Positions 27,428 through 42,532 of a stretch of DNA of 42,682 nt are shown here, piece by piece; the first letter of the stretch is position 1; each line of letters opens with the position of its first letter. Source of the stretch: Deltaproteobacteria bacterium (GTDB lineage Bacteria > Bdellovibrionota > UBA1018 > UBA923); the NCBI GenBank assembly GCA_016186905.1, contig JACPKS010000032.1, forward strand, positions 1 to 42,682, written 5' to 3'. The translations under genes and the position numbers were made by a program. The notes beneath the pieces are model-generated. The model was given only the letters and a program-made list of their open reading frames with translations. It made no database searches and had not been told where the DNA came from.

Positions 27428-29506
27428 CTAAAAACCCATCTTTGAGACAACTTTTTCCGCAATATTCGGAGGAACTTCCTCGTAGTGCGACGGCTCCATC
27501 GTATAGCTTGCACGGCCTTGGCTCAACGAGCGAAGTTCCGTGGAATAGCCGAACATTTCAGCGAGGGGTGCCACCGCTTTGATCGCCTGAACGTTACCTC
27601 TGGGAACCATGCTGAGAATCTTTGCCCGGCGGCCGTTGAGGTCCCCGATTACATCGCCCATATATTCTTCAGGACAGATCACTTCGCAGGACATGATTGG
27701 CTCAAGAAGGCATGGCGCCGCGTTCCGACAGCCTTCCTTGAACGCCATCGATCCAGCGATCTTAAATGCCAGCTCCGAGGAGTCGACGTCATGAAATGAA
27801 CCATCGACCAAACGAACTTTGACGTCCGTGACCGGGTAGCCGGAATACACCCCGCTCGACATTGCGTCTTGAGCGCCCTTACCCACGTGAGGGATGAATT
27901 CCTTCGGAATCGCTCCTCCAACGATCGCGTTCTCGAATAGAAATCCCTTACCTCTCTCCAGCGGCTCAAGCTCGAGCCAGCAGTGCCCGTATTGTCCCTT
28001 GCCGCCGGACTGTCTGATGAATTTACCTTCCGCGCGAACACGTTTTGTTATTGACTCTTTGTAGGCGACCTGCGGGCTGCCGACATTGGCATGGACCTTG
28101 AATTCACGCAAAAGCCGATCAACGATGATCTCGAGGTGTAACTCCCCCATTCCTGAAATGATCGTTTGAGCGGTTTCTTCGTCGGTCTTGACACGAAAAG
28201 AGGGGTCTTCGACTGCAAGCCTTTGAAGAGAATTTCCAAGTTTTTCCTGGTCCGCCTTCGTCTTCGGCTCGATCGCAACGCTGATGACGGGATCCGGGAA
28301 ATCCATCTTCTCAAGCAGAATGAGATGTCTCTCGTCGCAGAGGGTGTCGCCCGTCGTGGTAAACTTAAGCCCTACCGCCGCGGCGATATCTCCAACACCG
28401 ACTCGCGATATTTCCTCGCGCTTGTTCGCATGCATGAGAAGCAGGCGCCCGATGCGCTCTTTTTTCTCTCTGGTGGAGTTGTAAATATAGGATCCAGACT
28501 CAAGATGCCCTGAATAAACTCGAAAATACGTAAGATTGCCAACGAAAGGGTCGGACATGATTTTAAATGCCAATGCCGCAAACGGCTCTTTTTCGCTCGG
28601 CTGTCTTGTCAACATTTTGTCGAGATTCTTCACGTCATGACCAGTAACGCCGCCAATGTCCAGCGGCGAGGGAAGGAAATCAACAACGGCCTCCAGAAGC
28701 GGCTGCACTCCCTTATTCTTAAAAGATGAGCCGCAGAGCGTGGGGATGACCTTGATTGAGCTGCACGCTTTTCGAATCGCGCGAAGAAGCTCTTCCTCCG
28801 GAATCGCTTGGCCGCCGACATATTTTTCCAGTACAGCTTCATCAAATTCCGCGACAGCCTCGACCATGTGATCTCGCATCGACTGCGCTTGCGAAAGCAG
28901 CCCTTCTGGAATTTCAAGGCACTCGAAAGTCGCTCCGAGATCGTCGCTGTGCCAGAAAATCGCTTTCATGCGAATGAGGTCGATCACTCCTTTAAAGTCA
29001 GCTTCCTGGCCCCAAGGAAGCTGAATCGGCACCGCATTGGCGCCGAGCTTGGTTTTCAGCTGATTGACGCACGAAAAGAAATCCGCACCGACGCGATCCA
29101 TCTTGTTTACGAATGCGATTCGCGGCACTTTATATTTGTTCGCTTGCCGCCAAACGGTTTCTGATTGCGGCTCAACGCCGCCTACTCCGCAGAAAACAGC
29201 GATCGCGCCGTCTAATACCCGCAAGCTCCGCTCGACCTCGATCGTAAAATCCACGTGACCTGGAGTATCGATGATATTGATGCGATGCTGCCGCCAAAAG
29301 CAGGTTGTCGCCGCCGAAGTTATGGTAATACCGCGCTCTTGCTCTTGCGGCATCCAGTCCATCGCAGCGGTTCCCTCATGGACTTCCCCGAGCTTATGCG
29401 TCTTGCCGGTATAATAAAGGATGCGCTCAGTGGTCGTGGTTTTCCCGGCATCAATGTGCGCCATGATGCCGATGTTCCGAGTGAACTCCAAGCTATTACT
29501 AGTCAT
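27428..29506 (-). CDS. fusA: Elongation factor G
   Basis: The 692-residue translocase starts [21 protein letters not shown] in pieces (residues 1-20); a longer frame from 29572 runs back through the rpsG end and is rejected. GTPase motifs are AHIDAGKTT (16-24), [13 protein letters not shown] and NKMDR; the C-terminal domains end with [18 protein letters not shown]. The Shine-Dalgarno before ATG 29506 is weak (GTGGG), so translation may be coupled to rpsG 46 bp upstream. EF-G moves tRNAs during elongation and, with RRF, recycles ribosomes. Confidence 0.98.
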   Translation of the reverse strand: MTSNSLEFTRNIGIMAHIDAGKTTTTERILYYTGKTHKLGEVHEGTAAMDWMPQEQERGITITSAATTCFWRQHRINIIDTPGHVDFTIEVERSLRVLDGAIAVFCGVGGVEPQSETVWRQANKYKVPRIAFVNKMDRVGADFFSCVNQLKTKLGANAVPIQLPWGQEADFKGVIDLIRMKAIFWHSDDLGATFECLEIPEGLLSQAQSMRDHMVEAVAEFDEAVLEKYVGGQAIPEEELLRAIRKACSSIKVIPTLCGSSFKNKGVQPLLEAVVDFLPSPLDIGGVTGHDVKNLDKMLTRQPSEKEPFAALAFKIMSDPFVGNLTYFRVYSGHLESGSYIYNSTREKKERIGRLLLMHANKREEISRVGVGDIAAAVGLKFTTTGDTLCDERHLILLEKMDFPDPVISVAIEPKTKADQEKLGNSLQRLAVEDPSFRVKTDEETAQTIISGMGELHLEIIVDRLLREFKVHANVGSPQVAYKESITKRVRAEGKFIRQSGGKGQYGHCWLELEPLERGKGFLFENAIVGGAIPKEFIPHVGKGAQDAMSSGVYSGYPVTDVKVRLVDGSFHDVDSSELAFKIAGSMAFKEGCRNAAPCLLEPIMSCEVICPEEYMGDVIGDLNGRRAKILSMVPRGNVQAIKAVAPLAEMFGYSTELRSLSQGRASYTMEPSHYEEVPPNIAEKVVSKMGF

Positions 29507-29552
29507 TGGAAGCACCCACGAGCTTACGCGAAAGGAGCTGGAAGAGGGGCTC

Positions 29553-30023
29553 TTACCAGCGATAATGGGCAAAAGCCTTGTTCGCTTCAGCCATCTTGTG
29601 CACGTCCTCGCGTTTTTTCATCGCGCCACCGCGATTCGCGAGAATGTCCATGACCTCGGCAGCAAGCTTTTCTTCAATGGATTTTTCAGATCGAAGACGT
29701 GCAAACTCGATCAGCCAGCGAGCCGCGAGCGACTGACGCCGCGACGGCTTGACTTCGACCGGAACCTGATAAGTCGCGCCACCGACTCTCCGTGACTTCA
29801 CCTCCAGTACGGGCTTCAGGTTCTCAAGCGCCTTCTTGAAAATTTTGAGCGGATCCTCGTTTGTCTTGTTTTGGATGATGTCAAAACAAGAGTAGAGCGA
29901 TTTTTCGGCAATGGACTTCTTTCCGTCCACCATCAAACAGTTAACGAACTTCGCGATAACCAGATCATTGAACTTCGGATCAGGAAGAATTTCACGCTTT
30001 GCCACAAATTTCTTGCGTCCCAT
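29553..30023 (-). CDS. rpsG: 30S ribosomal protein S7
   Basis: The 156-residue protein shows [39 protein letters not shown] in pieces, and [26 protein letters not shown] in pieces. S7 organises the 30S head and in E. coli represses the str operon. Length and place after rpsL are normal. Confidence 0.98.
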   Translation of the reverse strand: MGRKKFVAKREILPDPKFNDLVIAKFVNCLMVDGKKSIAEKSLYSCFDIIQNKTNEDPLKIFKKALENLKPVLEVKSRRVGGATYQVPVEVKPSRRQSLAARWLIEFARLRSEKSIEEKLAAEVMDILANRGGAMKKREDVHKMAEANKAFAHYRW

Positions 30024-30055
30024 TGCTTATAACCCTCTCAACCCTGTTACCAAAA

Positions 30056-30436
30056 TTATGTCGCCTTCGTGGGCCGCTTGGTTCCGTATTTTGAACGGCT
30101 CTGCATGCGGTTCGCCACGCCCTGAGCGTCCAAAGTACCACGGACAGTGTGGTAACGAACGCCTGGCAAGTCCTTCACGCGGCCGCCACGAATCAAAACA
30201 ATCGAGTGCTCCTGGAGATTATGTCCGATGCCGGGGATATAGGATGATACTTCGTAGCTATTCGTGAGCCGAACTCTGCAAACCTTGCGCAAGGCCGAGT
30301 TGGGCTTCTTCGGTGTCGTCGTATAAACGCGCACACACACGCCACGCTTTTGCGGACAACCTTGAAGCGCGGGAGCACTGGTTTTCCAAAGCTTCTTTTC
30401 TCGGCCTTTGCGAACGAGCTGATTAATCGTGGGCAT
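30056..30436 (-). CDS. rpsL: 30S ribosomal protein S12
   Basis: ATG 30436 ([15 protein letters not shown]) with AGAGG 7 nt upstream is the start; the longer reading from 30454 lacks support. The 126-residue protein has the decoding-centre loops [13 protein letters not shown] and [14 protein letters not shown] with the wild-type lysines, so no classical streptomycin-resistance change is visible. It is preceded by a likely promoter. Confidence 0.98.
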   Translation of the reverse strand: MPTINQLVRKGREKKLWKTSAPALQGCPQKRGVCVRVYTTTPKKPNSALRKVCRVRLTNSYEVSSYIPGIGHNLQEHSIVLIRGGRVKDLPGVRYHTVRGTLDAQGVANRMQSRSKYGTKRPTKAT

Positions 30437-30482
30437 TCTTAACCTCTGAGTCACCTGAATTCTTTAATAAATCGAACACCTG

Positions 30483-30511
30483 CTTGTACTCGAAGAACCT
30501 TTTTGAGTCAA
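30483..30511 (-). promoter_or_regulatory. Likely internal promoter of the str block
   Basis: The minus strand reads TTGACT (30511-30506), a 17-bp spacer and TACAAG (30488-30483), each 4-5 of 6 matches to consensus, just after the rpoC stop. It would give rpsL a leader of about 40 nt. Confidence 0.45.
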
Positions 30512-30518
30512 TAAAGCG

Positions 30519-34655
<4,137 letters not shown>

Positions 34656-34690
34656 AGATCGTCTCCCTTGAACTCGAATGTTTCCTGAAA

Positions 34691-37600
34691 TTAATCCTGT
34701 TTTTCTTCAATGAGCTCGACGTTAAGCGCGAGACTCTGAAGTTCCTTGACCAACACGTTAAAGGATTCCGGCAGTCCCGGCTCAAGAACATGTTCGCCTT
34801 TCACGATCGCTTCATACATCCGGTTTCTGCCAGTCACGTCGTCCGACTTAACCGTCAGCATTTCCTGGAGCGTATGAGCGGAGCCGTAAGCCTCGAGCGC
34901 CCAAACTTCCATTTCTCCGAGCCTCTGGCCGCCAAACTGCGCTTTTCCGCCCAATGGCTGTTGGGTGACCAGCGAATAAGGCCCGATGCTTCTTGCGTGA
35001 ATCTTCTCTTCGACAAGATGGTGGAGCTTGAGGATGTACATCACGCCCACCGATACATCCTCAGAAAAGGCATCGCCGGTCATACCATCGAACAGCGTGG
35101 TCTGACCTCGGCGCGGCAATTCCGCGAAATCAAGCATCTGATGAATATCCTTCTCGGAAGCGCCGTCAAATACCGGAGTCGCGAAGTGAATACCCTGGCG
35201 CAATCTCGAGGCAATCCTCTTAAGCTCGTTCTCGCTGGCTCTTTCGAGATATTTGTCCACCTCAGGTGACGAGTATATCTCTCGAATCAGCTTCCTGAGA
35301 TTATCAGGCTGGAACTGCTCGACGTAGCCTTCGATCTTTTTTCCGATTCCGTACGCGGCCCACCCGAGCATGACCTCTAGGATTTGACCGATATTCATAC
35401 GGGACGGAACGCCGAGAGGATTGAGAACCATGTCGACTGGGGTTCCATCCGCCAAATACGGCATGTCCTCGATGGGAACAATACGCGAGATGACGCCTTT
35501 ATTTCCGTGACGTCCCGCCATCTTGTCGCCGACGCTCAAACGGCGCTTGATCGCCACATAGACCTTAACCATTTTGATCACGCCCGGCGCAAGTTCGTCG
35601 CCGCGCTTCAACTTGTCGGTCTTTTCCTTGAACACCGCCCGGACGACATCCATCTTCTCTTTGGCGGTCTTCATCAGCTGCATGACTTCGTTCTCGATAT
35701 CTTCCTTGACGGGAATGTAACCGAGAAGTTCGAACGGAATCGACGCGAGCTTATCCTTCTCGAGTTCCTCGCCCTTCTTGAGCAACTCAACCGAACCATC
35801 TTCGCTCAACAGTTTACCGGTCGTCTTAACGCCATCGAGAACCTTGATGAGTTTCGCAAAAGCACTCGTCTTAATCGCATCAATCTCGATCTTTTCGTCA
35901 CGGCGGATTCTCGCGATCTCATCTTCGATAATGGATTTCGTTCTCTCATCCGGCTCGGTTCCTTCACGCGCGAACACTTGGGCGTTAATGATCGTGCCGT
36001 AAATGCCGGAGGGCACACGCAAAGAGGTGTCACGAACGTCACCGGCTTTTTCGCCGAAGATCGCACGCAGGAGCTTTTCCTCGGGCGAAAGCTGTGTTTC
36101 ACCCTTGGGCGTTACTTTTCCGACGAGGATATCGCCCGGCTTTACTTCGGCGCCGATACGAATGATACCGCTCTCGTCGAGATTCTTCAGCGCCTCTTCA
36201 CCGACATTCGGGATGTCGCGAGTGATTTCCTCTTTACCGAGCTTCGTGTCGCGCGCGACGCACTCGAACTCTTCGATGTGGATCGACGTGAACGTGTCGC
36301 TGTGAATAAGCCGTTCGCTGATAAGGATCGAATCCTCGAAGTTGTAGCCCTGCCAAGGCATGAATGCCACAAGCACGTTCTGGCCGAGCGCGAGCTCGCC
36401 GCATTCCGTAGCCGGGCCGTCAGCCAGTACTTCACCGGCCCTCACGCGATCACCCACGGAGACGAGCGGACGCTGGTTATTACAAGTGTTCTGGTTTGAA
36501 CGCTGATATTTGGTCAGGTTGTAAATATCGACATCCGAACCAATCTCATCGGAGCGGGAACCCGTGCGACGAACGACGATCTTCGCGCCGTCCACCATAA
36601 CCACTTCGCCATCGTGCTTCGAGATCACGATTGAACCCGAGTCCTTCGCGACAACTCGTTCGATACCCGTACCGACCACCGGAGCAGCGGTGCGAATCAA
36701 AGGCACCGCCTGTCTCTGCATGTTCGAACCCATCAACGCGCGGTTCGCATCGTCATGCTCGAGAAACGGAATCAAGGATGCGGCAATCGAAACGAGTTGG
36801 TTTGGACTGACGTCCATCAACTCGATGTCCTCCGGGTTTGCGAGAGCGAATTCACCCTTACGGCGGACCGGAACCAAACCGGTTCCGAACTTGCCGCTCT
36901 TGAGGACATCTGACTGGACCTGAGCGATAATCTTGTTTTCTTCCTCAATCGCCGTGAAGTACTTGATGTCATCGGACAGCTTGCGTTCCTTGACCTGTCT
37001 GTACGGCGTCTCGATGAATCCGTAGTCATTGACGCGTGCGTAGGTCGAAAGCGATGCGATCAGCCCGATGTTCGGCCCTTCTGGCGTCTCAATGGGACAG
37101 ATTCGGCCGTAGTGAGTGGGATGCACGTCACGAACTTCGAACCCTGCCCGCTCGCGCGTAAGACCGCCGGGACCGAGCGCGGACAGCCGTCTCTTGTGCG
37201 TAATTTCAGACAATGGGTTCGTCTGATCCATGAACTGCGAAAGCTGACTGGATCCGAAAAATTCCTTAACCACGGCGGAAACAGGCTTCTGGTTGATCAA
37301 GTCATGCGGCATGAGCGTTTCGACTTCCTGAATGCTCATTCTTTCGCGAATCGCTCTCTCCATACGCACCAGGCCGATACGATACTGATTCTCAATCAGC
37401 TCTCCGACCGCGCGCACGCGGCGGTTGCCGAGGTGGTCGATATCGTCGATCGTTCCACGACCGTTGTTCAGCTCGCAGAGATAACGAACGGTTTCAACAA
37501 TATCGGCTTTCGTAAGGATGGTCACATCCGACGAAATGTTGTTGTGCGGAAACTTGTAGTTCAGCTTCAGGCGGCCGACCCGCGAAAGGTCATAGCGGTC

Positions 37601-38800
37601 TGGGTTGAAAAACATGTTTTCGAAAAGCTGTCTTGCCGCTTCGAGCGTGGGCGGATCCCCCGGTCTCATTCGCTTGTAGATTTCGATCATCGCCTCTTCC
37701 GGAGAGTTGATCTTGTCGACGAGCAGGGTTTCCCTGATAAACGGGCCATAACTGAGGTTGTCGGTAAAGATGACCTTGAACTTCTTGATGCCGCGTTTGT
37801 TAAACTCCTTGAGGTGGCTCTCCGTAAGGTCTGCGTTGCACTCAACGATCACTTCACCGGTCTTCTCGTCGACGATGTCTTCCGACGTCACGCGCCCAAC
37901 GATCGCAGCCTTTAGAATTTCGAGCCTTTTCAGGCCGGACTTCTGAATTTTATCGATGACAGCGCGTGTGAACTTTCTGTTTTTCTTTACGAGCACCTCG
38001 CCCGACTTCGGGTCGGCAATATCCTCTTCCGCGCGCTGGCCGCTCAAAAAGTCCAGATCGATGGGTTTGAAATACTTGTCGCCTTCCTGAACGAGCGTTT
38101 CGATCTTATAAAAATAATTCAGGAGATCCTGCGCCGAGTGGCCCAACGCGCGCAACACGATCGTCGCAGGCATTTTACGCTTGCGGTCGATTCGCGCGAA
38201 TAGAATGTCTTTGTGGTCGAACTCGAAGTCCAGCCACGACCCGCGATGCGGGATAATTCGCGCGGAGTAGAGAATTTTCCCGCTGGAATGCGTCTTCCCC
38301 TGATCGTGGTCAAAAATTACGCCTGGCGAGCGGTGCAGCTGGCTGACGATAACTCGCTCCGTACCGTTGATGATAAAAGCTCCGCTGTCGGTCATCAGCG
38401 GGATTTCACCTAAGTAAACTTCCTGCTCTTTGATGTCCCGGATATTGCGGGTCTGAGTCTCATCGTCGACGTCGTACACGACGAGACGCACGGTCACTTT
38501 AAGTGGCGCGGCGAAGGTCATCCCTCTCTGACGGCATTCAAAAACATCGTATTTGGGCTCTTCGAGGGTATAGCTCTCGAACTCGAGAGATGCGGTTCGA
38601 TTAAAATCTTCAATTGGGAAAACCGACTTGAAAACGGCTTGTAACCCGATGCTTTGGCGTTTCTGTGGCTTGACGTCCCGTTGCAGAAAAAGCTCGTAGG
38701 ATTTTTTCTGGAGCTCGATCAGATCGGGGATCTGAACGGGAGTCTTAACTTTCGCAAAGTCCTTACGAACACGCTTATTTTCCGTGAAAAGTTGGGCCAT
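34691..38800 (-). CDS. rpoB: RNA polymerase beta subunit
   Basis: The start is placed at the second of two tandem ATGs (38800; [15 protein letters not shown]) because AGGAG is 5 nt upstream of it; ATG 38803 is the alternative, and a longer reading from 38851 would cross the upstream hairpin. The 1369-residue protein contains the rifampicin region [18 protein letters not shown] and [14 protein letters not shown] with sensitive-type Asp, His and Ser, and the C-terminal [14 protein letters not shown] clamp segment ([20 protein letters not shown]). It is preceded by a long hairpin. Confidence 0.98.
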   Translation of the reverse strand: MAQLFTENKRVRKDFAKVKTPVQIPDLIELQKKSYELFLQRDVKPQKRQSIGLQAVFKSVFPIEDFNRTASLEFESYTLEEPKYDVFECRQRGMTFAAPLKVTVRLVVYDVDDETQTRNIRDIKEQEVYLGEIPLMTDSGAFIINGTERVIVSQLHRSPGVIFDHDQGKTHSSGKILYSARIIPHRGSWLDFEFDHKDILFARIDRKRKMPATIVLRALGHSAQDLLNYFYKIETLVQEGDKYFKPIDLDFLSGQRAEEDIADPKSGEVLVKKNRKFTRAVIDKIQKSGLKRLEILKAAIVGRVTSEDIVDEKTGEVIVECNADLTESHLKEFNKRGIKKFKVIFTDNLSYGPFIRETLLVDKINSPEEAMIEIYKRMRPGDPPTLEAARQLFENMFFNPDRYDLSRVGRLKLNYKFPHNNISSDVTILTKADIVETVRYLCELNNGRGTIDDIDHLGNRRVRAVGELIENQYRIGLVRMERAIRERMSIQEVETLMPHDLINQKPVSAVVKEFFGSSQLSQFMDQTNPLSEITHKRRLSALGPGGLTRERAGFEVRDVHPTHYGRICPIETPEGPNIGLIASLSTYARVNDYGFIETPYRQVKERKLSDDIKYFTAIEEENKIIAQVQSDVLKSGKFGTGLVPVRRKGEFALANPEDIELMDVSPNQLVSIAASLIPFLEHDDANRALMGSNMQRQAVPLIRTAAPVVGTGIERVVAKDSGSIVISKHDGEVVMVDGAKIVVRRTGSRSDEIGSDVDIYNLTKYQRSNQNTCNNQRPLVSVGDRVRAGEVLADGPATECGELALGQNVLVAFMPWQGYNFEDSILISERLIHSDTFTSIHIEEFECVARDTKLGKEEITRDIPNVGEEALKNLDESGIIRIGAEVKPGDILVGKVTPKGETQLSPEEKLLRAIFGEKAGDVRDTSLRVPSGIYGTIINAQVFAREGTEPDERTKSIIEDEIARIRRDEKIEIDAIKTSAFAKLIKVLDGVKTTGKLLSEDGSVELLKKGEELEKDKLASIPFELLGYIPVKEDIENEVMQLMKTAKEKMDVVRAVFKEKTDKLKRGDELAPGVIKMVKVYVAIKRRLSVGDKMAGRHGNKGVISRIVPIEDMPYLADGTPVDMVLNPLGVPSRMNIGQILEVMLGWAAYGIGKKIEGYVEQFQPDNLRKLIREIYSSPEVDKYLERASENELKRIASRLRQGIHFATPVFDGASEKDIHQMLDFAELPRRGQTTLFDGMTGDAFSEDVSVGVMYILKLHHLVEEKIHARSIGPYSLVTQQPLGGKAQFGGQRLGEMEVWALEAYGSAHTLQEMLTVKSDDVTGRNRMYEAIVKGEHVLEPGLPESFNVLVKELQSLALNVELIEEKQD

Positions 38801-38826
38801 CATCGCTCCTAAAAAACGAAACAAGC

Positions 38827-38871
38827 GTGCTCTGCTGTCGGCGTTGCGCACTAGCGCCGGCAGCAGAGCAC
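38827..38871 (-). promoter_or_regulatory. 17-bp hairpin just upstream of rpoB (attenuator or RNase III site)
   Basis: Arms 38827-38843 and 38855-38871 pair over 17 bp with a single T-G mismatch and an 11-nt loop. In the operon mRNA the hairpin ends 26 nt before the rpoB start and is followed by GTTTCGTTTTTT, then the AGGAG ribosome site. The position matches the rplL-rpoB attenuator and RNase III site known in E. coli; function here is inference. Confidence 0.75.
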
Positions 38872-38925
38872 CCAGATCTATGTCAAGCTGCGAAAATATC
38901 CGTTAAATCAAAGCCGTAAGTCTCA

Positions 38926-38957
38926 CAACTCATCGCTTCAGCACAAGCGATAAGTTG
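38926..38957 (-). promoter_or_regulatory. 13-bp hairpin just after rplL
   Basis: Arms 38926-38938 and 38945-38957 pair over 13 bp, with one position that is a G-U pair in the minus-strand RNA, and a 6-nt loop. It lies 16 nt after the rplL stop and has no T-run, so mRNA stabilisation or processing is likelier than termination. Confidence 0.65.
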
Positions 38958-38973
38958 CGTGGTCAAAATCGGA

Positions 38974-39366
38974 TTACTTGATCTCGACCTTAGCGCCTTC
39001 CGCTTCGAGCTTCTTCTTGATTTCTTCCGCGTCGGCCTTCGAAATGCCTTCCTTAAGAACTTTCGGAGCACCTTCGACGAGGTCCTTGGCTTCTTTGAGC
39101 CCCAGACTCGTGACCGCCCGGACTTCCTTGATGACGTTGATTTTCTTCTCGCCGGCAGCCGCCAAAATGACTGTGAATTCAGTCTTGGCAGCGGCGTCGG
39201 CCGTCGCGCCCGCTGCGCCCGCCATTGCGCCACCCATCATGGCCACAGGGGCGGCGGCGGATACTCCGAACTTCTGCTCAAGCTCCTTCACGAGCTGAGA
39301 CAGTTCGAGCACGCTCATATTCTCGATATAGTTAATTACAGATTCCTTCGTGACTGCAGTTGACAT
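38974..39366 (-). CDS. rplL: 50S ribosomal protein L7/L12
   Basis: The 130-residue stalk protein has an N-terminal dimerisation helix region ([20 protein letters not shown]), an Ala/Gly hinge, and the factor-binding C-terminal domain ([20 protein letters not shown], then [19 protein letters not shown]). Length and domain order are standard. It follows rplJ by 52 bp; that gap has a small GCATCA/TGATGC hairpin (39385-39400). Confidence 0.98.
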   Translation of the reverse strand: MSTAVTKESVINYIENMSVLELSQLVKELEQKFGVSAAAPVAMMGGAMAGAAGATADAAAKTEFTVILAAAGEKKINVIKEVRAVTSLGLKEAKDLVEGAPKVLKEGISKADAEEIKKKLEAEGAKVEIK

Positions 39367-39418
39367 GCCTTACCTCCGGTTAACGCATCAAAACTGATGC
39401 AAATTATTAATAAATTCC

Positions 39419-39958
39419 TTATCCTTGCTGTTCTTTTTTCTTTGCCTCGATCGCAGAGAGCGCCTGGACCAAACTGCGGGGAACCGCCGCGAGAACACCT
39501 ACGAAATTCGTAATCGGCGCATTAAAAGAGCCTAGCATCTTTGCGATTAAAACTTCCCTGCTCGGAAGCTTGGCCAGTTCCGCAATCTGTTTCGCAGCCA
39601 ACCGCTGATTGTTGAGAAGACTTTCCTTCAGAGCGAAAATTTCATTCTCTTCACAAAATTTCTGCAAAACCTTAGCCGCTGCCGCCGGATCTCCGTTAGC
39701 AAACGCGACCATTGTGGGCCCCGCGACGGTATCCAAAAGCTGGGCCGGCGCTTCGCCGAGCTTTGCTTCCTTGACGGCAATGCGCGCCAAGTTGTTCTTG
39801 ATCACTCGCACCCTCACGTTATGCGGACGCAGGCGACGCCTAAGGTCGTTTACCTGCTCCACCGTCAGTCCTTTGTAGTCGGCGAAGAACGCGGCCTTCG
39901 CCGCCGAAAAACTTTCCGACAAAACACCTAGAGCTGCCGTTTTTTCCGTCTTATCCAC
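39419..39958 (-). CDS. rplJ: 50S ribosomal protein L10
   Basis: The 179-residue protein starts MDKTEKTAALGVLSESFSAA and has the rRNA-binding domain (FFADYKGLTVEQVNDLRRRL) and the C-terminal helix that carries L12 dimers (SLVQALSAIEAKKKEQQG). Only 13 bp separate it from rplA, so the long L10-binding leader seen in E. coli is not present here. Confidence 0.98.
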   Translation of the reverse strand: MDKTEKTAALGVLSESFSAAKAAFFADYKGLTVEQVNDLRRRLRPHNVRVRVIKNNLARIAVKEAKLGEAPAQLLDTVAGPTMVAFANGDPAAAAKVLQKFCEENEIFALKESLLNNQRLAAKQIAELAKLPSREVLIAKMLGSFNAPITNFVGVLAAVPRSLVQALSAIEAKKKEQQG

Positions 39959-39971
39959 GACTCATTCCTCT

Positions 39972-40676
39972 CTATATCGCCTGGCCGATAGAGGCATCGA
40001 TTGCGATGCCCGGGCTCATCGTTGTCGAAAGAGTAATATTCCTCATGTAAGTGCCTTTGCTCGTCTGCGGCTTGGCGCGCACAATCACGTTGAGCAACGC
40101 CATGAAGTTCTCGCTGAGCTTTTTCGCGCCGAACGATTTCTTTCCGATCAGCACGTGCACGATTCCGGTCTTCTCCGTGCGATATTCAACCTTGCCCTGT
40201 TTCTGTTCCTTGACGGCCTTGCTGACATCGAATGTCACAGTGCCGAGTTTTGGGTTCGGCATAAGACCGCGCGGACCAAGAACCTTCGCAACCTTCGAAG
40301 TAAGCACCATCATGTCCGGCGTCGCGATGGCCTTGTCGAAATCCAACCATCCCCCAGAAATTTTCTCGATGAGGTCTTCCGCGCCGACATAGTCAGCTCC
40401 GGCATCCGTCGCTTCGCGCGCCTTATCGCCCTTAGCGAACACGAGAACCTTCGCGGATTTTCCGGTGCCGTGAGGAAGGCTGATCGCGCCTCTGACCATC
40501 TGATCCGCGTGTTTCGGGTCAACGCCAAGATTGAAGGCGACATCCACGCTTTCGTCGAACTTCGCGAACGTCACCTGTTCAAGCAACGAAAACGCCTCAT
40601 CGACGGTGTATTTTTTCTCTGTATTGATCTTAGCTTTCGCCGCGAGATACTTCTTGCCGTGTTTTTTCCGTGCCAT
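39972..40676 (-). CDS. rplA: 50S ribosomal protein L1
   Basis: ATG 40676 ([16 protein letters not shown]) with GAGGGAG 5 nt upstream is the start; the longer reading from 40706 is rejected. The 234-residue protein holds [15 protein letters not shown] and the two-domain L1 layout. L1 forms the E-site stalk and commonly represses its own operon. Confidence 0.98.
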   Translation of the reverse strand: MARKKHGKKYLAAKAKINTEKKYTVDEAFSLLEQVTFAKFDESVDVAFNLGVDPKHADQMVRGAISLPHGTGKSAKVLVFAKGDKAREATDAGADYVGAEDLIEKISGGWLDFDKAIATPDMMVLTSKVAKVLGPRGLMPNPKLGTVTFDVSKAVKEQKQGKVEYRTEKTGIVHVLIGKKSFGAKKLSENFMALLNVIVRAKPQTSKGTYMRNITLSTTMSPGIAIDASIGQAI

Positions 40677-40742
40677 CGAACTCCCTCGTGGTTCAAACGA
40701 AGACAACGTCTTCTCCCACTAAAATCTTCACCGACTGCGTGA

Positions 40743-41165
40743 TTAACTTACTGTAACTCCCATTGAACGCGCGGAACCTTCGATCGTGCGAACGGCCGCA
40801 TCGACTGAAGCCGCGGTCAGATCCGGCATTTTGGTCTTTGCGATGTCTTCAACCTGTTTCTTGGTAACTTCGCCGATTTTGGTTTTGTTCGGCTCGCCAG
40901 AACCCTTCTCGGCGCCACACGCCTTGAGAAGAAGAACCGACGCCGGAGGCGTCTTCGTCACGAAGGTGAACGATCTGTCAGAATAGACCGTGATCACGAC
41001 AGGAATCACGAAACCCTTATTTTCCTGCGTTTTCGCATTAAATGCTTTGCAAAACTCCATGATGTTCACGCCACGTTGACCCAATGCCGGGCCAACGGGC
41101 GGCGAAGGATTCGCCTGACCGCCAGGAATCTGCAGCTTGATAAAGCCGGTAACTTTTTTTGCCAT
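40743..41165 (-). CDS. rplK: 50S ribosomal protein L11
   Basis: The 140-residue protein contains [20 protein letters not shown] and the C-terminal RNA-binding domain ending [15 protein letters not shown]11 forms the GTPase-associated centre with 23S rRNA and is needed for RelA activation. Normal length; it follows nusG. Confidence 0.98.
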   Translation of the reverse strand: MAKKVTGFIKLQIPGGQANPSPPVGPALGQRGVNIMEFCKAFNAKTQENKGFVIPVVITVYSDRSFTFVTKTPPASVLLLKACGAEKGSGEPNKTKIGEVTKKQVEDIAKTKMPDLTAASVDAAVRTIEGSARSMGVTVS

Positions 41166-41194
41166 ACGAAGAACTCCTTGAACTACTACAGCCG

Positions 41195-41767
41195 CTAAAT
41201 CTTTTCAACTTGAATAAAGTCAAGCTCCACCGGAGTGGGGCGACCGAAGATAGAGACCAGAACTTTAAGCTTACCCTTGTCCTGGTTCACGTCTTCAACG
41301 ACGCCGCTGAAGTTGGAGAACGGGCCGTCAATCACTCGGACGTTCTCACCCTCAGAGAAGGATACGCGGTGCTTGGGCTTCATCTGCCCTTCTGCGATGC
41401 GGTTCGTCATCTTAAGGACTTCGCTCTCAGCAACGGGAACAGGCCGAACTTTGTCGCCAACAAAGCCCGTAATCTTTGGGGTTTCTTTCACGACATGCCA
41501 AGTTTCATCCGTCAAAATCATTTTGACGAGAATGTAGCCCGGAAAGAAGCGGCGCTTCGTCGTGCGTTTCTGACCCTTGATCAGCTCAACCACGTTTTCT
41601 TCGGGAACGATAATCTCCGAGAAAAACGGTGACATTTTGAAGCTCTTGATTCTTTCTTCGAGCGCAAGCTTGGCCTTATGTTCATAGCCTGAATAGGTAT
41701 GAACCACGTACCAGCTCATCTCGCCGGCTGCAGCCTGTGTCTGATTATTCATATTTTCCACGATCAT
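41195..41767 (-). CDS. nusG: Transcription antitermination factor NusG
   Basis: The 190-residue protein has the NGN domain ([33 protein letters not shown]) and a KOW domain ([20 protein letters not shown]). NusG binds polymerase and, through KOW, S10 or Rho. ATG 41767 has GAGAG upstream; ATGs at 41752 and 41719 are alternatives that would drop a poorly conserved N-terminal stretch. Confidence 0.97.
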   Translation of the reverse strand: MIVENMNNQTQAAAGEMSWYVVHTYSGYEHKAKLALEERIKSFKMSPFFSEIIVPEENVVELIKGQKRTTKRRFFPGYILVKMILTDETWHVVKETPKITGFVGDKVRPVPVAESEVLKMTNRIAEGQMKPKHRVSFSEGENVRVIDGPFSNFSGVVEDVNQDKGKLKVLVSIFGRPTPVELDFIQVEKI

Positions 41768-41780
41768 ACTCCCACTCTCT

Positions 41781-42158
41781 CTAAATGATTGCTCGCAACG
41801 CTAAGGACCAGAGCCAGTCAAATACCGCAAGCACGACACCAGCAAGCAAGACAGTGACCATGACGACGCCGGTTGCGGACATCGTTTCCTTCGACGTTGG
41901 CCACGTTACTTTGGTAAAAAGCTCAACAGCGACTTCATTCGTGAAGGAATTCACCTTCGTATTTCTCTGAAGAAAGTAGAAAATCCATCCGCCAATCAGG
42001 AGCGATCCCCCGCGAATGATGAATTCGATCGACTTGACCTTGGCTTCAAGATCATAGGCGTCGGAAATCTTCATCATCGCCGCCATGCAGAGATACGTCG
42101 CCAGTGCAGCCAACGCGAGATAACCGATCGACACAACTTTCTGGTATTGGTTTTCCAT
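41781..42158 (-). CDS. secE: Preprotein translocase subunit SecE, three-helix form
   Basis: The 125-residue membrane protein has hydrophobic segments at about 10-29, 45-63 and 96-121. The conserved cytoplasmic amphipathic part is VELFTKVTWPTSKETM. Most bacteria have a single-helix SecE; the longer three-helix form is typical of E. coli relatives. It stabilises SecY. It lies between tRNA-Trp and nusG. Confidence 0.95.
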   Translation of the reverse strand: MENQYQKVVSIGYLALAALATYLCMAAMMKISDAYDLEAKVKSIEFIIRGGSLLIGGWIFYFLQRNTKVNSFTNEVAVELFTKVTWPTSKETMSATGVVMVTVLLAGVVLAVFDWLWSLALRAII

Positions 42159-42180
42159 AATCTTCTGTTCTGTTCTGGTC

Positions 42181-42256
42181 TGGCAGGCCAGGAGGGATTC
42201 GAACCCCCAACCTACGGATTTGGAATCCGCCGCTCTACCGTTAGAGCTACTGGCCT
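42181..42256 (-). tRNA. trnW: tRNA-Trp (CCA anticodon), CCA end encoded
   Basis: The minus strand folds into a cloverleaf: acceptor AGGCCAG/CTGGCCT, anticodon stem GCGGA/TCCGT with loop TTCCAAA (anticodon CCA) and T-arm with GGTTCGAATCC. A discriminator G and an encoded CCA close it. It lies between rpmG and secE, as in many proteobacteria. Confidence 0.97.
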
Positions 42257-42301
42257 ATAACCTCCCGCGAAATTCATTCACGGGATCATCACCGACCAGG
42301 G

Positions 42302-42451
42302 TTATTTGCCTTCCTTATGCCCAGTGTGCTTCTTGCAAAATTTGCAATATTTTTTGAATTCCAGCTTGTCTGGAGTTTTCGTTTTGTTTTTGGTCGTTGA
42401 GTAATTGATCCTTTTGCAAGGAACACATTGAAGACTGACGATAACGCGCAT
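42302..42451 (-). CDS. rpmG: 50S ribosomal protein L33, zinc-binding
   Basis: The 49-residue protein begins [20 protein letters not shown] and ends [17 protein letters not shown], with both CxxC pairs of the C+ zinc form. The start at 42451 is set by family length; longer frames are unsupported. Its Shine-Dalgarno is weak and only 15 bp separate it from the upstream terminator-like hairpin. Confidence 0.96.
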   Translation of the reverse strand: MRVIVSLQCVPCKRINYSTTKNKTKTPDKLEFKKYCKFCKKHTGHKEGK

Positions 42452-42466
42452 AAAACACCCGATTCG

Positions 42467-42518
42467 AAAAAAACTCGCGGACAACTCCTTCAGAACCATT
42501 CCGAAGGAGCCCTCCGCG
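42467..42518 (-). terminator. Intrinsic terminator or attenuator between tuf copy 2 and rpmG
   Basis: On the minus strand an outer stem CGCGGA/TCCGCG (42518-42513 with 42481-42476) and an inner stem CTCCTTC/GAAGGAG (42509-42503 with 42491-42485) are followed by AG and seven T residues (42473-42467). It should end tuf transcripts at least in part. Confidence 0.8.
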
Positions 42519-42532
42519 CAATGAATACTTAC

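Noticed and set aside
30056..30436. Possible streptomycin resistance in rpsL
   Set aside because: Both decoding-centre lysines (in [11 protein letters not shown] and GGRVKDLPG) are wild type.
34691..38800. Possible rifampicin resistance in rpoB
   Set aside because: The resistance region has the sensitive-type Asp, His and Ser; a nearby Thr in MDQTNP is not a known resistance change.
38881..38886. Perfect TTGACA on the minus strand between rplL and rpoB
   Set aside because: No -10 box lies 16-18 bp downstream; that position falls in the arm of the rpoB hairpin.
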